The position numbers and the translations under genes were made by a program. Under the pieces are notes generated by a model. It was not told the origin of the DNA, searched no databases, and was given only the letters and a program-made list of their open reading frames with translations. From contig DCUH01000117.1 in the NCBI GenBank assembly GCA_002327765.1, positions 1 through 20,107 on the forward strand: DNA of 20,107 bases, in the 5' to 3' direction. Every line of letters begins with the position of its first letter. The stretch's first letter is position 1. Below are positions 13,793 to 19,990 of this stretch, piece after piece. This DNA is from a bacterium UBA2219. Lineage in GTDB: Bacteria; Desulfobacterota; Deferrimicrobia; Deferrimicrobiales; Deferrimicrobiaceae.

Positions 13793-15103
13793 ATGCCTTC
13801 GGCGAGAGAGTGGACGCGGTATGAAGGCGTTTACACCCGCAAGAAGATTCAACCCGGAACGAAAATCCCCGATCCCAAGAACCCCGGAACGTTTAAGGCG
13901 AAAGAAGAAACAATTTATTACGTCGTTTACAGGAATCCGGCCGGCGAGAAGGTTGAAGAGAGGGTAGGAACCTCCTCGAAGAAGATGACGGCGGCCCGGG
14001 CCTCGCGCATTCGGGCCGCTCGCATTTCCGGGTCCGAACCGTCGAATCGCGAGAAGAGCGAGGCGAAGCGAAAAGCGAAGAAGGCCGAAGAAGGACGGTG
14101 GACCTTCCGAAAACTTTGGGCGGAATGGATGAAGGCGAACCCGCAAAAGAAGGGGAGGGTCAACGATAACAACCGCTACATGGTCCACCTAAACGGACCC
14201 TTCGGAAACAAGGAACCGCGTGAGGTATCCCCGCTCGACATTCGGCGGCTTCGCGTTGCGCTCCTCGAAGGGAACGCGCTTCCTCCCGGGCGGAGGTTGG
14301 AAGAGGACGCAAAGCGGCGGTCGGACTATGCGCAGGAAACGCGAAAGAAGATCGCGGAGGAAGCGGCGAAAAAGGGCGAGGGCCGGAAATACGCGGTCGG
14401 AACCGTCATCAGCGTTTTGTCTCTACTGCGGCGTATCGCTTCCTTCGGCGTGAAACAGCGTCTATGCGAGGGGATACCCTTCACGGTGGAAATGCCGAAA
14501 GGGGCGAAGCAAAAAACGGAAGATATGTCCCCGGAAGAAATGGCGCGATATATCAAAACGTGCCGCGAATGGCCCGACCCTATGGCGGGGCGCTTCCAGC
14601 TTCTTGAACTTTTTACCGGGATGAGGCGCTCCGAAACCCGATTCCTGAAATGGTCCGATGTTGACCAGGGACGCGGTTTCATCCTCCTCCGCGATCCGAA
14701 GGGCGGCGAGGATGTACGCATCCCCATAAACGACGCGGCGGCGGAACTCCTCAAGGGCATCCCCCAGGAGGAGAATAACCCATACGTTTTCCCGGGGGAG
14801 GGGGAGGGTCCCCGGGCTATTCGGGATATCGTCGAATCCTCCCGGGCGATCCGGGACGCGGCGGGTATGCCGAAGGATTGGAGGCCGAATCACGCCTTGA
14901 GGCATTGTTTCGCTTCCTCCCTCGCGAGTAGTGGTCAGGTCGATTTATTCAACATTCAAAAAATGCTCGGGCATAAAAGCCCCCAAATGACGATGCGGTA
15001 TTCCCACCTTCGCGATGAGGCGCTCAGGCGAGGATCAAACGTCATGGCGCAAATCGTCAAAGAGGCGGAGGGGCAAGGGATAGGAGGGGCAAGTCAAAAA
15101 TGA
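13793..15103 (+). CDS. Tyrosine recombinase (integrase) of element 1
   Basis: This is a phage-type integrase of 436 residues. The N-terminal part (residues 1-80) carries a GVYTRKK...IYYVVYRNPAGEKVEE arm-binding-like fold shared with the second integrase, and a SAM-like core-binding region follows near 100-220. The catalytic set is complete: R278 (TGMRRSE), K303, H367-x-x-R370 (HALRH), H394 (LGHKS) and nucleophile Y403 (MRYSHL). The ATG at 13793 is chosen because GGGGG ends seven bases upstream; ATG 13787 and GTG 13718 are possible but too close to, or before, that site. It lies about 190 bp from the tRNA-Glu fragment and is transcribed away from it. The stop lies within a strong terminator hairpin. 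Confidence 0.93.
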   Translation: MPSAREWTRYEGVYTRKKIQPGTKIPDPKNPGTFKAKEETIYYVVYRNPAGEKVEERVGTSSKKMTAARASRIRAARISGSEPSNREKSEAKRKAKKAEEGRWTFRKLWAEWMKANPQKKGRVNDNNRYMVHLNGPFGNKEPREVSPLDIRRLRVALLEGNALPPGRRLEEDAKRRSDYAQETRKKIAEEAAKKGEGRKYAVGTVISVLSLLRRIASFGVKQRLCEGIPFTVEMPKGAKQKTEDMSPEEMARYIKTCREWPDPMAGRFQLLELFTGMRRSETRFLKWSDVDQGRGFILLRDPKGGEDVRIPINDAAAELLKGIPQEENNPYVFPGEGEGPRAIRDIVESSRAIRDAAGMPKDWRPNHALRHCFASSLASSGQVDLFNIQKMLGHKSPQMTMRYSHLRDEALRRGSNVMAQIVKEAEGQGIGGASQK

Positions 15104-15111
15104 CTTGCCCC
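15086..15111 (+). terminator. Rho-independent terminator of the integrase gene
   Basis: GGGGCAAGTCA and TGACTTGCCCC pair perfectly over 11 bp around an AAAA loop, followed by a T-rich tail. The integrase TGA stop (15101-15103) is part of the stem. Confidence 0.85.
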
Positions 15112-15123
15112 TAACTGTTTGTT

Positions 15124-15657
15124 TTATTGTGTTATTTTTAATAAAATCGAACTTATATTACTAAAAACACTTTCTGGAAGTCGATTATCATTATTTGGTA
15201 TGGACTCACCTTTGATTGAGAGGTTTACATGAGAATCAGAAGTCTTTCGCCAATGAATATACATATCAGCCGTCAACCCAACATCAATTTGGTAATCATA
15301 ATAAATCCATGTAAAATCTGCACCATTATAAGTGAAATCAATAGTATCATATCCATCAAAGATGGTTCCAGTCGTAGGAGAAGTCCATGTCGCAGAATAT
15401 AACCCTGTAAAATTGTCCGATTCCCCATCAAGGGTGAGGCGTATGCCAATTTCCGTGTTACCAATATCCATTGACCCACTCCAAGATCCCGGAGGCGCAT
15501 CTTTTTCTGTTATAGTTTCTCCAATATTGGTTATAGCTGTAAATCCGGTCAAAACATATGTGCCTGGCAAAGATTGCGAGGTAACGCTACTTCCTCCTCC
15601 GCCCCCACCACAGCCGATTAAGAAGGACAAGAAAAATAAAAAAACAATTTTTCTCAT
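15124..15657 (-). CDS. Predicted lipoprotein with poly-Gly linker
   Basis: This is a 177-residue lipoprotein of unknown function. The signal is short and strongly hydrophobic (IVFLFFLSFLIGC) with the lipobox cysteine at C16, followed directly by a run of six glycines, which is common as a flexible linker in surface lipoproteins. The mature part is rich in Thr, Ser, Asp and aromatic residues with alternating strands (GTYVLTGFTAI, IGIRLTLDGE, FTGLYSATW, TIDFTYNGADFTWIYY), suggesting a lipocalin-like or beta-sandwich domain; this is inference. The ATG has AGGAGG five bases upstream. The gene is clearly more AT-rich than the core and lies convergent to the integrase, as expected for cargo of foreign origin. 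Confidence 0.82.
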   Translation of the reverse strand: MRKIVFLFFLSFLIGCGGGGGGSSVTSQSLPGTYVLTGFTAITNIGETITEKDAPPGSWSGSMDIGNTEIGIRLTLDGESDNFTGLYSATWTSPTTGTIFDGYDTIDFTYNGADFTWIYYDYQIDVGLTADMYIHWRKTSDSHVNLSIKGESIPNNDNRLPESVFSNISSILLKITQ

Positions 15658-15672
15658 TATGACCTCCTATCG

Positions 15673-15721
15673 ATTTGTAAATTATGTGGGATTATGGCAG
15701 AAAGTAATTATGTTTACAAAT
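15673..15721 (-). promoter_or_regulatory. Promoter of the lipoprotein gene with flanking inverted repeat
   Basis: On the minus strand TTGTAA (15714-15719), a 17-base spacer and CATAAT (15691-15696, 5 of 6) precede the lipoprotein start by 33 bases. A 9-bp perfect inverted repeat, ATTTGTAAA (15673-15681) and TTTACAAAT (15713-15721), brackets the -10 region and overlaps the -35 box, so a repressor site is plausible. Confidence 0.5.
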
Positions 15722-15727
15722 TGAAAA

Positions 15728-15829
15728 TTACTTCCCAGGGATAGGTTCCCTCCGACGGGCGGGAACCGACAAGGCGGCATCCTGTACCGCCTTCCCCGGG
15801 AGTAACTTACAGGGACCGCGTACAGGAGG
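15728..15829 (+). ncRNA. Candidate structured leader: three-way junction with Shine-Dalgarno pairing
   Basis: The sequence folds by eye into three stems. P1 pairs 15728-15740 with 15794-15805 (11 bp, one bulge and one A.C mismatch). P2 pairs GGTTCCC (15744-15750) with GGGAACC (15761-15767). P3 pairs AAGGCGG (15771-15777) with CCGCCTT (15787-15793) and stacks directly on P1. The P3 loop contains TCCTGTA (15780-15786), the exact complement of TACAGGA (15821-15827), which is part of the AGGAGG ribosome site of the next gene. A second TACAGG (15808-15813) could compete for the loop. This fits a translational control element. I do not recognise it as a known riboswitch class. Confidence 0.45.
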
Positions 15830-15835
15830 CGGAAC

Positions 15836-16102
15836 GTGAATGAGAAGAAGAAACCCCCGGAAGGGGTATGCATGGCTTGTCAACGCTCGTGGAAAGAAAT
15901 AATAGCATCGGGAAGCGAATATGGAGAATATAAAGACAAAGAAGGGGTCGAATATTCATATCATTCGGTAGGATCAGGGATAACTAAATATAAATGCGAG
16001 TGTTTTAAGACGGAGGCAGATTGGATTAAGTATTCTAAATCAAAATCATATGCCAAAATGCGTGAAGTTAATATTGTGGACTATGAATTTAGGGAACTTT
16101 AA
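15836..16102 (+). CDS. Small hypothetical protein with CxxC and CxC motifs
   Basis: This is an unrecognised 88-residue protein. It has VCMACQRSW near the N terminus (residues 11-19) and YKCECFK near residue 55, so four cysteines could bind zinc. The C-terminal third is Lys/Tyr-rich (KYSKSKSYAKMREVNIVDYEF). The start is a GTG at 15836 with AGGAGG six bases upstream, which is a strong site. The gene is AT-rich compared with the core. Its Shine-Dalgarno is complementary to a loop in the structured leader just upstream. Element context suggests a small regulatory or accessory protein, but no function is assigned. Confidence 0.68.
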   Translation: MNEKKKPPEGVCMACQRSWKEIIASGSEYGEYKDKEGVEYSYHSVGSGITKYKCECFKTEADWIKYSKSKSYAKMREVNIVDYEFREL

Positions 16103-16170
16103 GAACGGTACTTGAATATCCTTAAACGTGCGGATTTGCTTAAATATAAAAAAGACAATCCTGAATTATC

Positions 16171-16333
16171 TGTTGATCGGCATCGAAGTTTGACCCACTT
16201 AGGGGCGTTATCGGCATCCAAATTAGACCCACCCTCAAGGCCGATAGGTCCCTGTTATCTGTTCAGTATAGCTGGTTACGAGATGGGTCAAGATTAGATG
16301 CCGATATGGGTAATAACTGGATGCCGATTAACA
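16171..16333. mobile_element. 163-bp relic with IS21-family-like ends (MITE-like)
   Basis: The left end begins TGTTGATCGGCATC and the right end is GATGCCGATTAACA, forming a terminal inverted repeat with one mismatch. The 9-mer ATCGGCATC occurs twice directly at the left (16176, 16210) and twice inverted at the right (16297, 16320). Each is followed at some distance by a GACCCA or TGGGTC block. Multiple internal copies of the terminal repeat are characteristic of IS21-family ends, as I recall them. About 45 bp separate the two ends, with no transposase. Flanking bases show no clear target duplication. Confidence 0.6.
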
Positions 16334-16485
16334 AAGAACGCGAGGAGAGATTCCGGCGGCTGAGACTCTACCTGATTGACGGTCTGATAGGATGCCGAAC
16401 CTGTCATAACTTGGACCATCTTTCACACCTTCGAGGGAACTACAAAAAGCGCGAAACGGCGGGGAGGACACGCTTCCGGGGATAG
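16306..16485 (+). CDS. Possible small ORF with CRTC motif
   Basis: A 59-codon frame starts inside the IS relic (ATG 16306, or ATG 16321) and reads through RRLRLYLIDGLIGCRTCHNL and then HLSHLRGNYKKRE to a TAG at 16483-16485. The composition is protein-like (one CxxC, charged helix), but no Shine-Dalgarno precedes either start. It may be the 3' remnant of a gene disrupted by the relic. Otherwise the stretch 16103-16580 contains only the relic, repeats and terminator. Confidence 0.25.
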   Translation: MGNNWMPINKEREERFRRLRLYLIDGLIGCRTCHNLDHLSHLRGNYKKRETAGRTRFRG

Positions 16486-16506
16486 CGAGTGGAATGAAGC
16501 GCGATG

Positions 16507-16525
16507 GTGGGAAGAGCGGTGGGAA
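16507..16525. repeat. Paired GTGGGAA repeats, right end of element 1
   Basis: GTGGGAA occurs at 16507-16513 and 16519-16525, 12 bp apart, and matches the pair at the left end of the element in sequence and orientation. Confidence 0.5.
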
Positions 16526-16540
16526 AATCAATAAAAATCG

Positions 16541-16574
16541 AAAGGGGATTCCGGTTTCCTCCGAAATCCCCTTT
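16541..16574 (-). terminator. Rho-independent terminator beside att copy 2
   Basis: AAAGGGGATTCCGG and CCGAAATCCCCTTT pair over 14 positions with one mismatch around a six-base loop. On the minus strand the stem is followed by a T-rich run. It lies 8 bp beyond the CCA end of the tRNA-Glu fragment, where a tRNA terminator belongs, but its sequence is unrelated to the one beside copy 1. Confidence 0.75.
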
Positions 16575-16580
16575 AATTTC

Positions 16581-16633
16581 TTGGCGGTCCCAGCGGGGTT
16601 CGAACCCGCGTTTTCGCCGTGAGAGGGCGAATA
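16581..16633 (-). other. att site: intact-looking tRNA-Glu(CTC) 3' half (copy 2)
   Basis: In the minus-strand sense this shows an anticodon arm TCGCC-CTCTCAC-GGCGA (anticodon CTC), variable loop AAAC, perfect T arm GCGGG-TTCGAAC-CCCGC, acceptor strand TGGGACC, G73 and CCA. The layout matches bacterial tRNA-Glu position by position. No D arm or 5' acceptor strand is present on the 5' side, so it is a fragment. It marks the junction between element 1 and element 2. Confidence 0.85.
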
Positions 16634-16669
16634 TAACATGTCCCATCTGCTCCTAAGAAATACCATTAT

Positions 16670-16764
16670 GTCCTAAAACAATACGTTATCAAAGGTGAAA
16701 TTTTTATTGATCCCCAATGTCGCCTATCGTATTCTTTAGGACTGCTGGGGATGTCGTTGGGGAT
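16670..16764. repeat. Inverted and direct repeats upstream of the second integrase
   Basis: GTCCTAAA (16670-16677) and TTTAGGAC (16735-16742) form an 8-bp perfect inverted repeat. TGGGGAT is repeated 12 bp apart (16746-16752, 16758-16764), with an inverted copy ATCCCCA at 16710-16716. These are candidate arm-type integrase sites or an integrase operator. Confidence 0.4.
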
Positions 16765-16787
16765 AAATGAGCCAATGGGAGTCTAAA

Positions 16788-18008
16788 ATGCCCAGGCAAA
16801 CTCGCCATAAAACGAAGTACCCGGGAGTCTACTATATCGTCGGGAAGGCGGTGGGGAAGGAAGAGCCGGAGAAGATCTACTACGTCCAATACCGTCGGAA
16901 CGGAAAGCTCATTGAGGAGAAGGCAGGTCGCCAGTTCCAGGATGATATGACCCCTGCCCGGGCCTCCGCACACCGTATACGTCGGCTTCGAGGTGAAGAG
17001 CTCTCCAACACAGATCGACGAAAAGAGGAGTTCGAAACTCGAAACGCCAAGACCAGGCGATGGACATTCACCCGACTATTCGATGCGTATAATGAGGTCC
17101 CCCGCGGAGGTAAACCGGATGCTACGGATAAAGCCAACTTCGACCATCTGACAGAATTCCATGAAAAGGAACCTCGCGAAGTCCTGCCTATCGATGTTGA
17201 CCGGTTAAGGATCCGATTGGAACGCGGGCCTAGGAGACGGGAATCGGTCGAGGGCCAGGAGAACGATAAATCTGTGGAGAAAGTAGCGGCCGCGAAGTCG
17301 AAGAAGAGGGTGGTGAAGAAACCTGGAACCGTGAAGAAGGTGCTCGCACTGCTTACAAGGCTTTCCAGGTTTGCAGAGGATAGGCGGCTTACAGCGCCAC
17401 TCTCGTTCCGGATCAGGCTTCCGAAGGTTTTCGACGAGAGAACGGAGTTTTTAACCCCCGAGGAGATCGTGCGTCTTGCGGACGTCCTGGGATCCTGGCC
17501 GGATCCTCATCAGGCGGGTGCAATGCGCCTTTCCATGCTGACCGGAATGCGGCGTGGTGACGTATTCGGGCTGCGCTGGGAAGATGTAAACCTTTCGTCG
17601 CAAACCATCCGCATTCGGGAGCCCAAGAACGGGGAGCCGGTAAATATCCCGATTTCGGGTTCTGTCGTCGAACTCCTTCAGAGCCACCCCCGCAATTCCT
17701 CAAAGTATGTATTCCATGGCCTTAAAGGGGCCCGGTTGGGGATCCGCATCAAGAAAGACGGTTCCGGAAATTGGCCAAGGGAGATCGCAAAGGCCGCAAA
17801 TCTTCCTGTCGACTTCCGGCCTTTCTATGGTTTGCGGCACACTTTTGCCTCAACCCTCGCCTCGGAGGGGACGAACCTCTACACCGTGCAGAAGCTCCTT
17901 ACGCAAAAGAGCCCGCAGATGACGAAGCGGTATGCGCACCTGAGAGACGAAGCGCTGCGTAATGCTGCGGAAACTGCTGCCCGGGTCCTCATGCACACGC
18001 ATGATTAG
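16788..18008 (+). CDS. Tyrosine recombinase (integrase) of element 2, altered catalytic set
   Basis: This is a phage-type integrase of 406 residues, clearly homologous to the element 1 enzyme in the N-terminal arm-binding part (GVYYIVGK, IYYVQYRRNGKLIEE, DDMTPARAS) and in the catalytic domain. R255 (TGMRRGD), K280, R350 and nucleophile Y382 (KRYAHL) are present. Two usual residues differ: the histidine of HxxR is Y347 (YGLRHTF) and the histidine of GHKS is Q373 (LTQKSPQ). The ATG at 16788 is chosen because GGGAG lies six bases upstream; an ATG at 16767 is preceded only by a weak site. It is placed like integrase 1, about 155 bp from the tRNA-Glu fragment. Confidence 0.92.
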   Translation: MPRQTRHKTKYPGVYYIVGKAVGKEEPEKIYYVQYRRNGKLIEEKAGRQFQDDMTPARASAHRIRRLRGEELSNTDRRKEEFETRNAKTRRWTFTRLFDAYNEVPRGGKPDATDKANFDHLTEFHEKEPREVLPIDVDRLRIRLERGPRRRESVEGQENDKSVEKVAAAKSKKRVVKKPGTVKKVLALLTRLSRFAEDRRLTAPLSFRIRLPKVFDERTEFLTPEEIVRLADVLGSWPDPHQAGAMRLSMLTGMRRGDVFGLRWEDVNLSSQTIRIREPKNGEPVNIPISGSVVELLQSHPRNSSKYVFHGLKGARLGIRIKKDGSGNWPREIAKAANLPVDFRPFYGLRHTFASTLASEGTNLYTVQKLLTQKSPQMTKRYAHLRDEALRNAAETAARVLMHTHD

Positions 18009-18108
18009 CTTGGAACTTGGAAGTAATCGCTTTAATATCTAAAGAGTAGGCATCAAACTATGATTATATATTGAATTAATATCATATAAAATGTATCTGT
18101 ATGGTTAA

Positions 18109-18999
18109 TCACGCTTTTCTAGTTGGCAGTTCAAAGTAAAATGGAATAATATTGATTTCTTCCCAAAAGGAAGAGATAGACTTAATAGCAGCATCGACCT
18201 CATTGAATTGTATATCCGTAGGAATTGTAGGGTCTTTTTCGTAATAGTTTTTCGTTGCGTCCCAATCTTCCATAAAACTAGCAAGACCGATGCAGTCAAT
18301 TCCTCTGGATTGACAAGCTAGGAAAAACTCATTTCCGGCGATTGTCCAAAACTGCGTTTCGTCAAGTGTTTTCAGTCTGATAATTTTAGCTAGGTCGTAT
18401 AAATCTTTAACTCGCACGGATTCGCCTGGTTTTTTTACCTTAGATCGGTAGGTGGGGAGGGTGCTCAAAAATGCGCGGGCTTTCTCGCCCGCAATTCGTT
18501 CCAACGTGTATGCACGGATTTTAACGCCTTGTACAGCCAAGTCGGATACTGAATGCTCCGACAACGATTCGGGAGCTGCGACGTCGATTTTGAGCGACGG
18601 TAATCCTCTTACACCAGGATTGGCATGGTCAATGAGCGCAATGGTGATCGAGAATCCGTCCCATCCCCTGGGGTGTAAATCCTTGGGGCTACTGTCGATT
18701 TTAATACTTTTCAGTTCATACCGTACAGGGTCTTGCCTCTCAAAATGTTGGGAAATAGCGAATTGGACGTGTTCTTCAAGAAATTGTCTCTGTGTCTCTT
18801 GGTTGGGATGTTGCGTCGTGAATTCGCTATCCAAATTTGAGTCGATATCAAGTGATTTTCGATGGGATCCCAGATGATGGTTCAGAATCAGTGCTCCTTT
18901 GAAGATCAGGTTTTCTCTGAGTTGGGGGTTGCTGCCCATAGCTAGCAATAGCTCGCCGAGCAATTCAAATTTCCAGTTTTCTCTTTGTGCTTTATCCAT
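18109..18999 (-). CDS. abiEii: AbiEii-type nucleotidyltransferase toxin
   Basis: This is the toxin half of a type IV AbiE toxin-antitoxin system, 296 residues. AbiEii proteins are nucleotidyltransferases that arrest growth and limit phage spread. Visible family motifs are KGALIL (34-39), the RxSxDID segment at R47-D53 that supplies metal-binding aspartates, SLKIDVA in the middle, AYTLERIAGEKARAF, and RVKDLYDL, all in the expected order. The start ATG follows the antitoxin stop by one base and has no Shine-Dalgarno, so translation is probably coupled to the antitoxin. The gene is convergent with the integrase; the 100 bp between them is AT-rich with no clear terminator. The protein looks intact. 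Confidence 0.88.
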   Translation of the reverse strand: MDKAQRENWKFELLGELLLAMGSNPQLRENLIFKGALILNHHLGSHRKSLDIDSNLDSEFTTQHPNQETQRQFLEEHVQFAISQHFERQDPVRYELKSIKIDSSPKDLHPRGWDGFSITIALIDHANPGVRGLPSLKIDVAAPESLSEHSVSDLAVQGVKIRAYTLERIAGEKARAFLSTLPTYRSKVKKPGESVRVKDLYDLAKIIRLKTLDETQFWTIAGNEFFLACQSRGIDCIGLASFMEDWDATKNYYEKDPTIPTDIQFNEVDAAIKSISSFWEEINIIPFYFELPTRKA

Positions 19000-19000
19000 G

Positions 19001-19990
19001 CTATGGAATTAAGACTTTCCAGTTATTATCAACTTTACGAAAATCGATACCTCTTAGAAGCGGAATGTGAGGGACATCAAGAAAGGAAAATATTCTCTCC
19101 TTGGACTGCTCAAGGAATAAACTTAGATTTTTTGACGGAACGCAATCTATCAGGTCCAGAATTGCGCCAAGACGCCGGATGAGAGGATCTATCTGGATGC
19201 TTGCAAGATAATCACATATCGAATCGTAATTGATATTTTTTTTAGAGAGATTCCAGGCTTCGAACGTTACGCCCATGCCACCACAATGGATAGGGTAGTG
19301 AAGTGTATCTAAGAGAGTTTGTTCTTTCGTAGTGATGCGTATGTTGCTTCTGGATGAAATTACCCTGGTTTGTATGCCGGGAACAGAGGTGATAGAACGT
19401 TTAACAGAGAAGTAGGGTACGTCATAGTATGAAAAAATATGAGTTCCGAGTTTTGATCTTTTGGGCCCGTCGTTGATTGAAGCAAGCGGTGCGGATTCTC
19501 TTTCGCGGAGAGAGGTATATTGCGTGGGCCTAGTGAGGGTCGCAACGTGTTGATGAGTTGGGACTTGCGTCGTGAGGTCGAAATAGGCCAAAGCTGAAAA
19601 ATAGCAGATTACTCCTTCTTGGTTATAGGACTGAAGCACCTCCAAAGGATCGATCTCGCGAGATTCTTGAATTCCGAACAAAACGAATTCCTTCGAAGGT
19701 GAGGTATGAGGAGATTTTCTCGGAAATTCGACCGATAAGGGGGATGCCAAACCCATGGCAGAGAGGTGTTCGATAATTTCCGGGCCAGCAGGGAAAGTGG
19801 TTGGAAGGCCCAATGCCTCTCGGATCTCCATAAATAATTGGGAGAGAGTTTGTCTTGTGAGGCATCGCGTTGACAGTAAGGATGTTGTTGGTTTTGAAAG
19901 ACGGCCTGTTAAAGCGTTAAGGAACTCATCCCATCGAGGGGGGAGGGGGCGACGAGGAGTGCTTGGGAGACGAGAGCGCGCGGTACCCAT
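19001..19990 (-). CDS. abiEi: AbiEi-type antitoxin / transcriptional regulator
   Basis: This is the antitoxin half of the AbiE pair, 329 residues from the first ATG. AbiEi proteins neutralise the toxin indirectly and repress their own operon. Family-like segments are CYFSALAYFDLTTQVPTHQH, HIFSYYDVPYFSVKR and RITTKEQTLLDTLHYPIHCGG. It is upstream of and one base from the toxin gene, the standard order. The start is uncertain: the ATG at 19988-19990 lies inside the left arm of the terminal inverted repeat, the frame is open further upstream, and only 36 bases remain before the sequence folds back on itself. The true 5' end and promoter may therefore be absent from this contig. Confidence 0.8.
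   Translation of the reverse strand: MGTARSRLPSTPRRPLPPRWDEFLNALTGRLSKPTTSLLSTRCLTRQTLSQLFMEIREALGLPTTFPAGPEIIEHLSAMGLASPLSVEFPRKSPHTSPSKEFVLFGIQESREIDPLEVLQSYNQEGVICYFSALAYFDLTTQVPTHQHVATLTRPTQYTSLRERESAPLASINDGPKRSKLGTHIFSYYDVPYFSVKRSITSVPGIQTRVISSRSNIRITTKEQTLLDTLHYPIHCGGMGVTFEAWNLSKKNINYDSICDYLASIQIDPLIRRLGAILDLIDCVPSKNLSLFLEQSKERIFSFLDVPHIPLLRGIDFRKVDNNWKVLIP

Larger units (their letters stand above)
13553..16584 (+). mobile_element. Element 1: about 3.0-kb integrative element at tRNA-Glu
   Basis: The element is bounded by two tRNA-Glu 3'-half repeats 3029 bp apart. It holds a tyrosine recombinase next to the left repeat, a minus-strand lipoprotein, a small Cys protein with a structured leader, a short relic with IS21-like ends and a terminator near the right repeat. 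The heptamer GTGGGAA occurs as a close pair just inside both ends (13721/13731 and 16507/16519), as expected for integrase arm-type sites. No replication, conjugation or excisionase gene is recognisable, so it would depend on other functions for transfer. Confidence 0.65.

Noticed and set aside
16112..16297. 61-codon plus-strand frame with a TTG start after the small Cys gene
   Set aside because: No ribosome site, and most of it lies inside the IS21-like relic; at best the 5' stub of a gene cut by that relic.
16328..16666. Minus-strand open frame of 112 codons containing GENAGSNPAGTAK
   Set aside because: Same translated-tRNA artefact at the second att copy; it also runs through the terminator and the IS relic.
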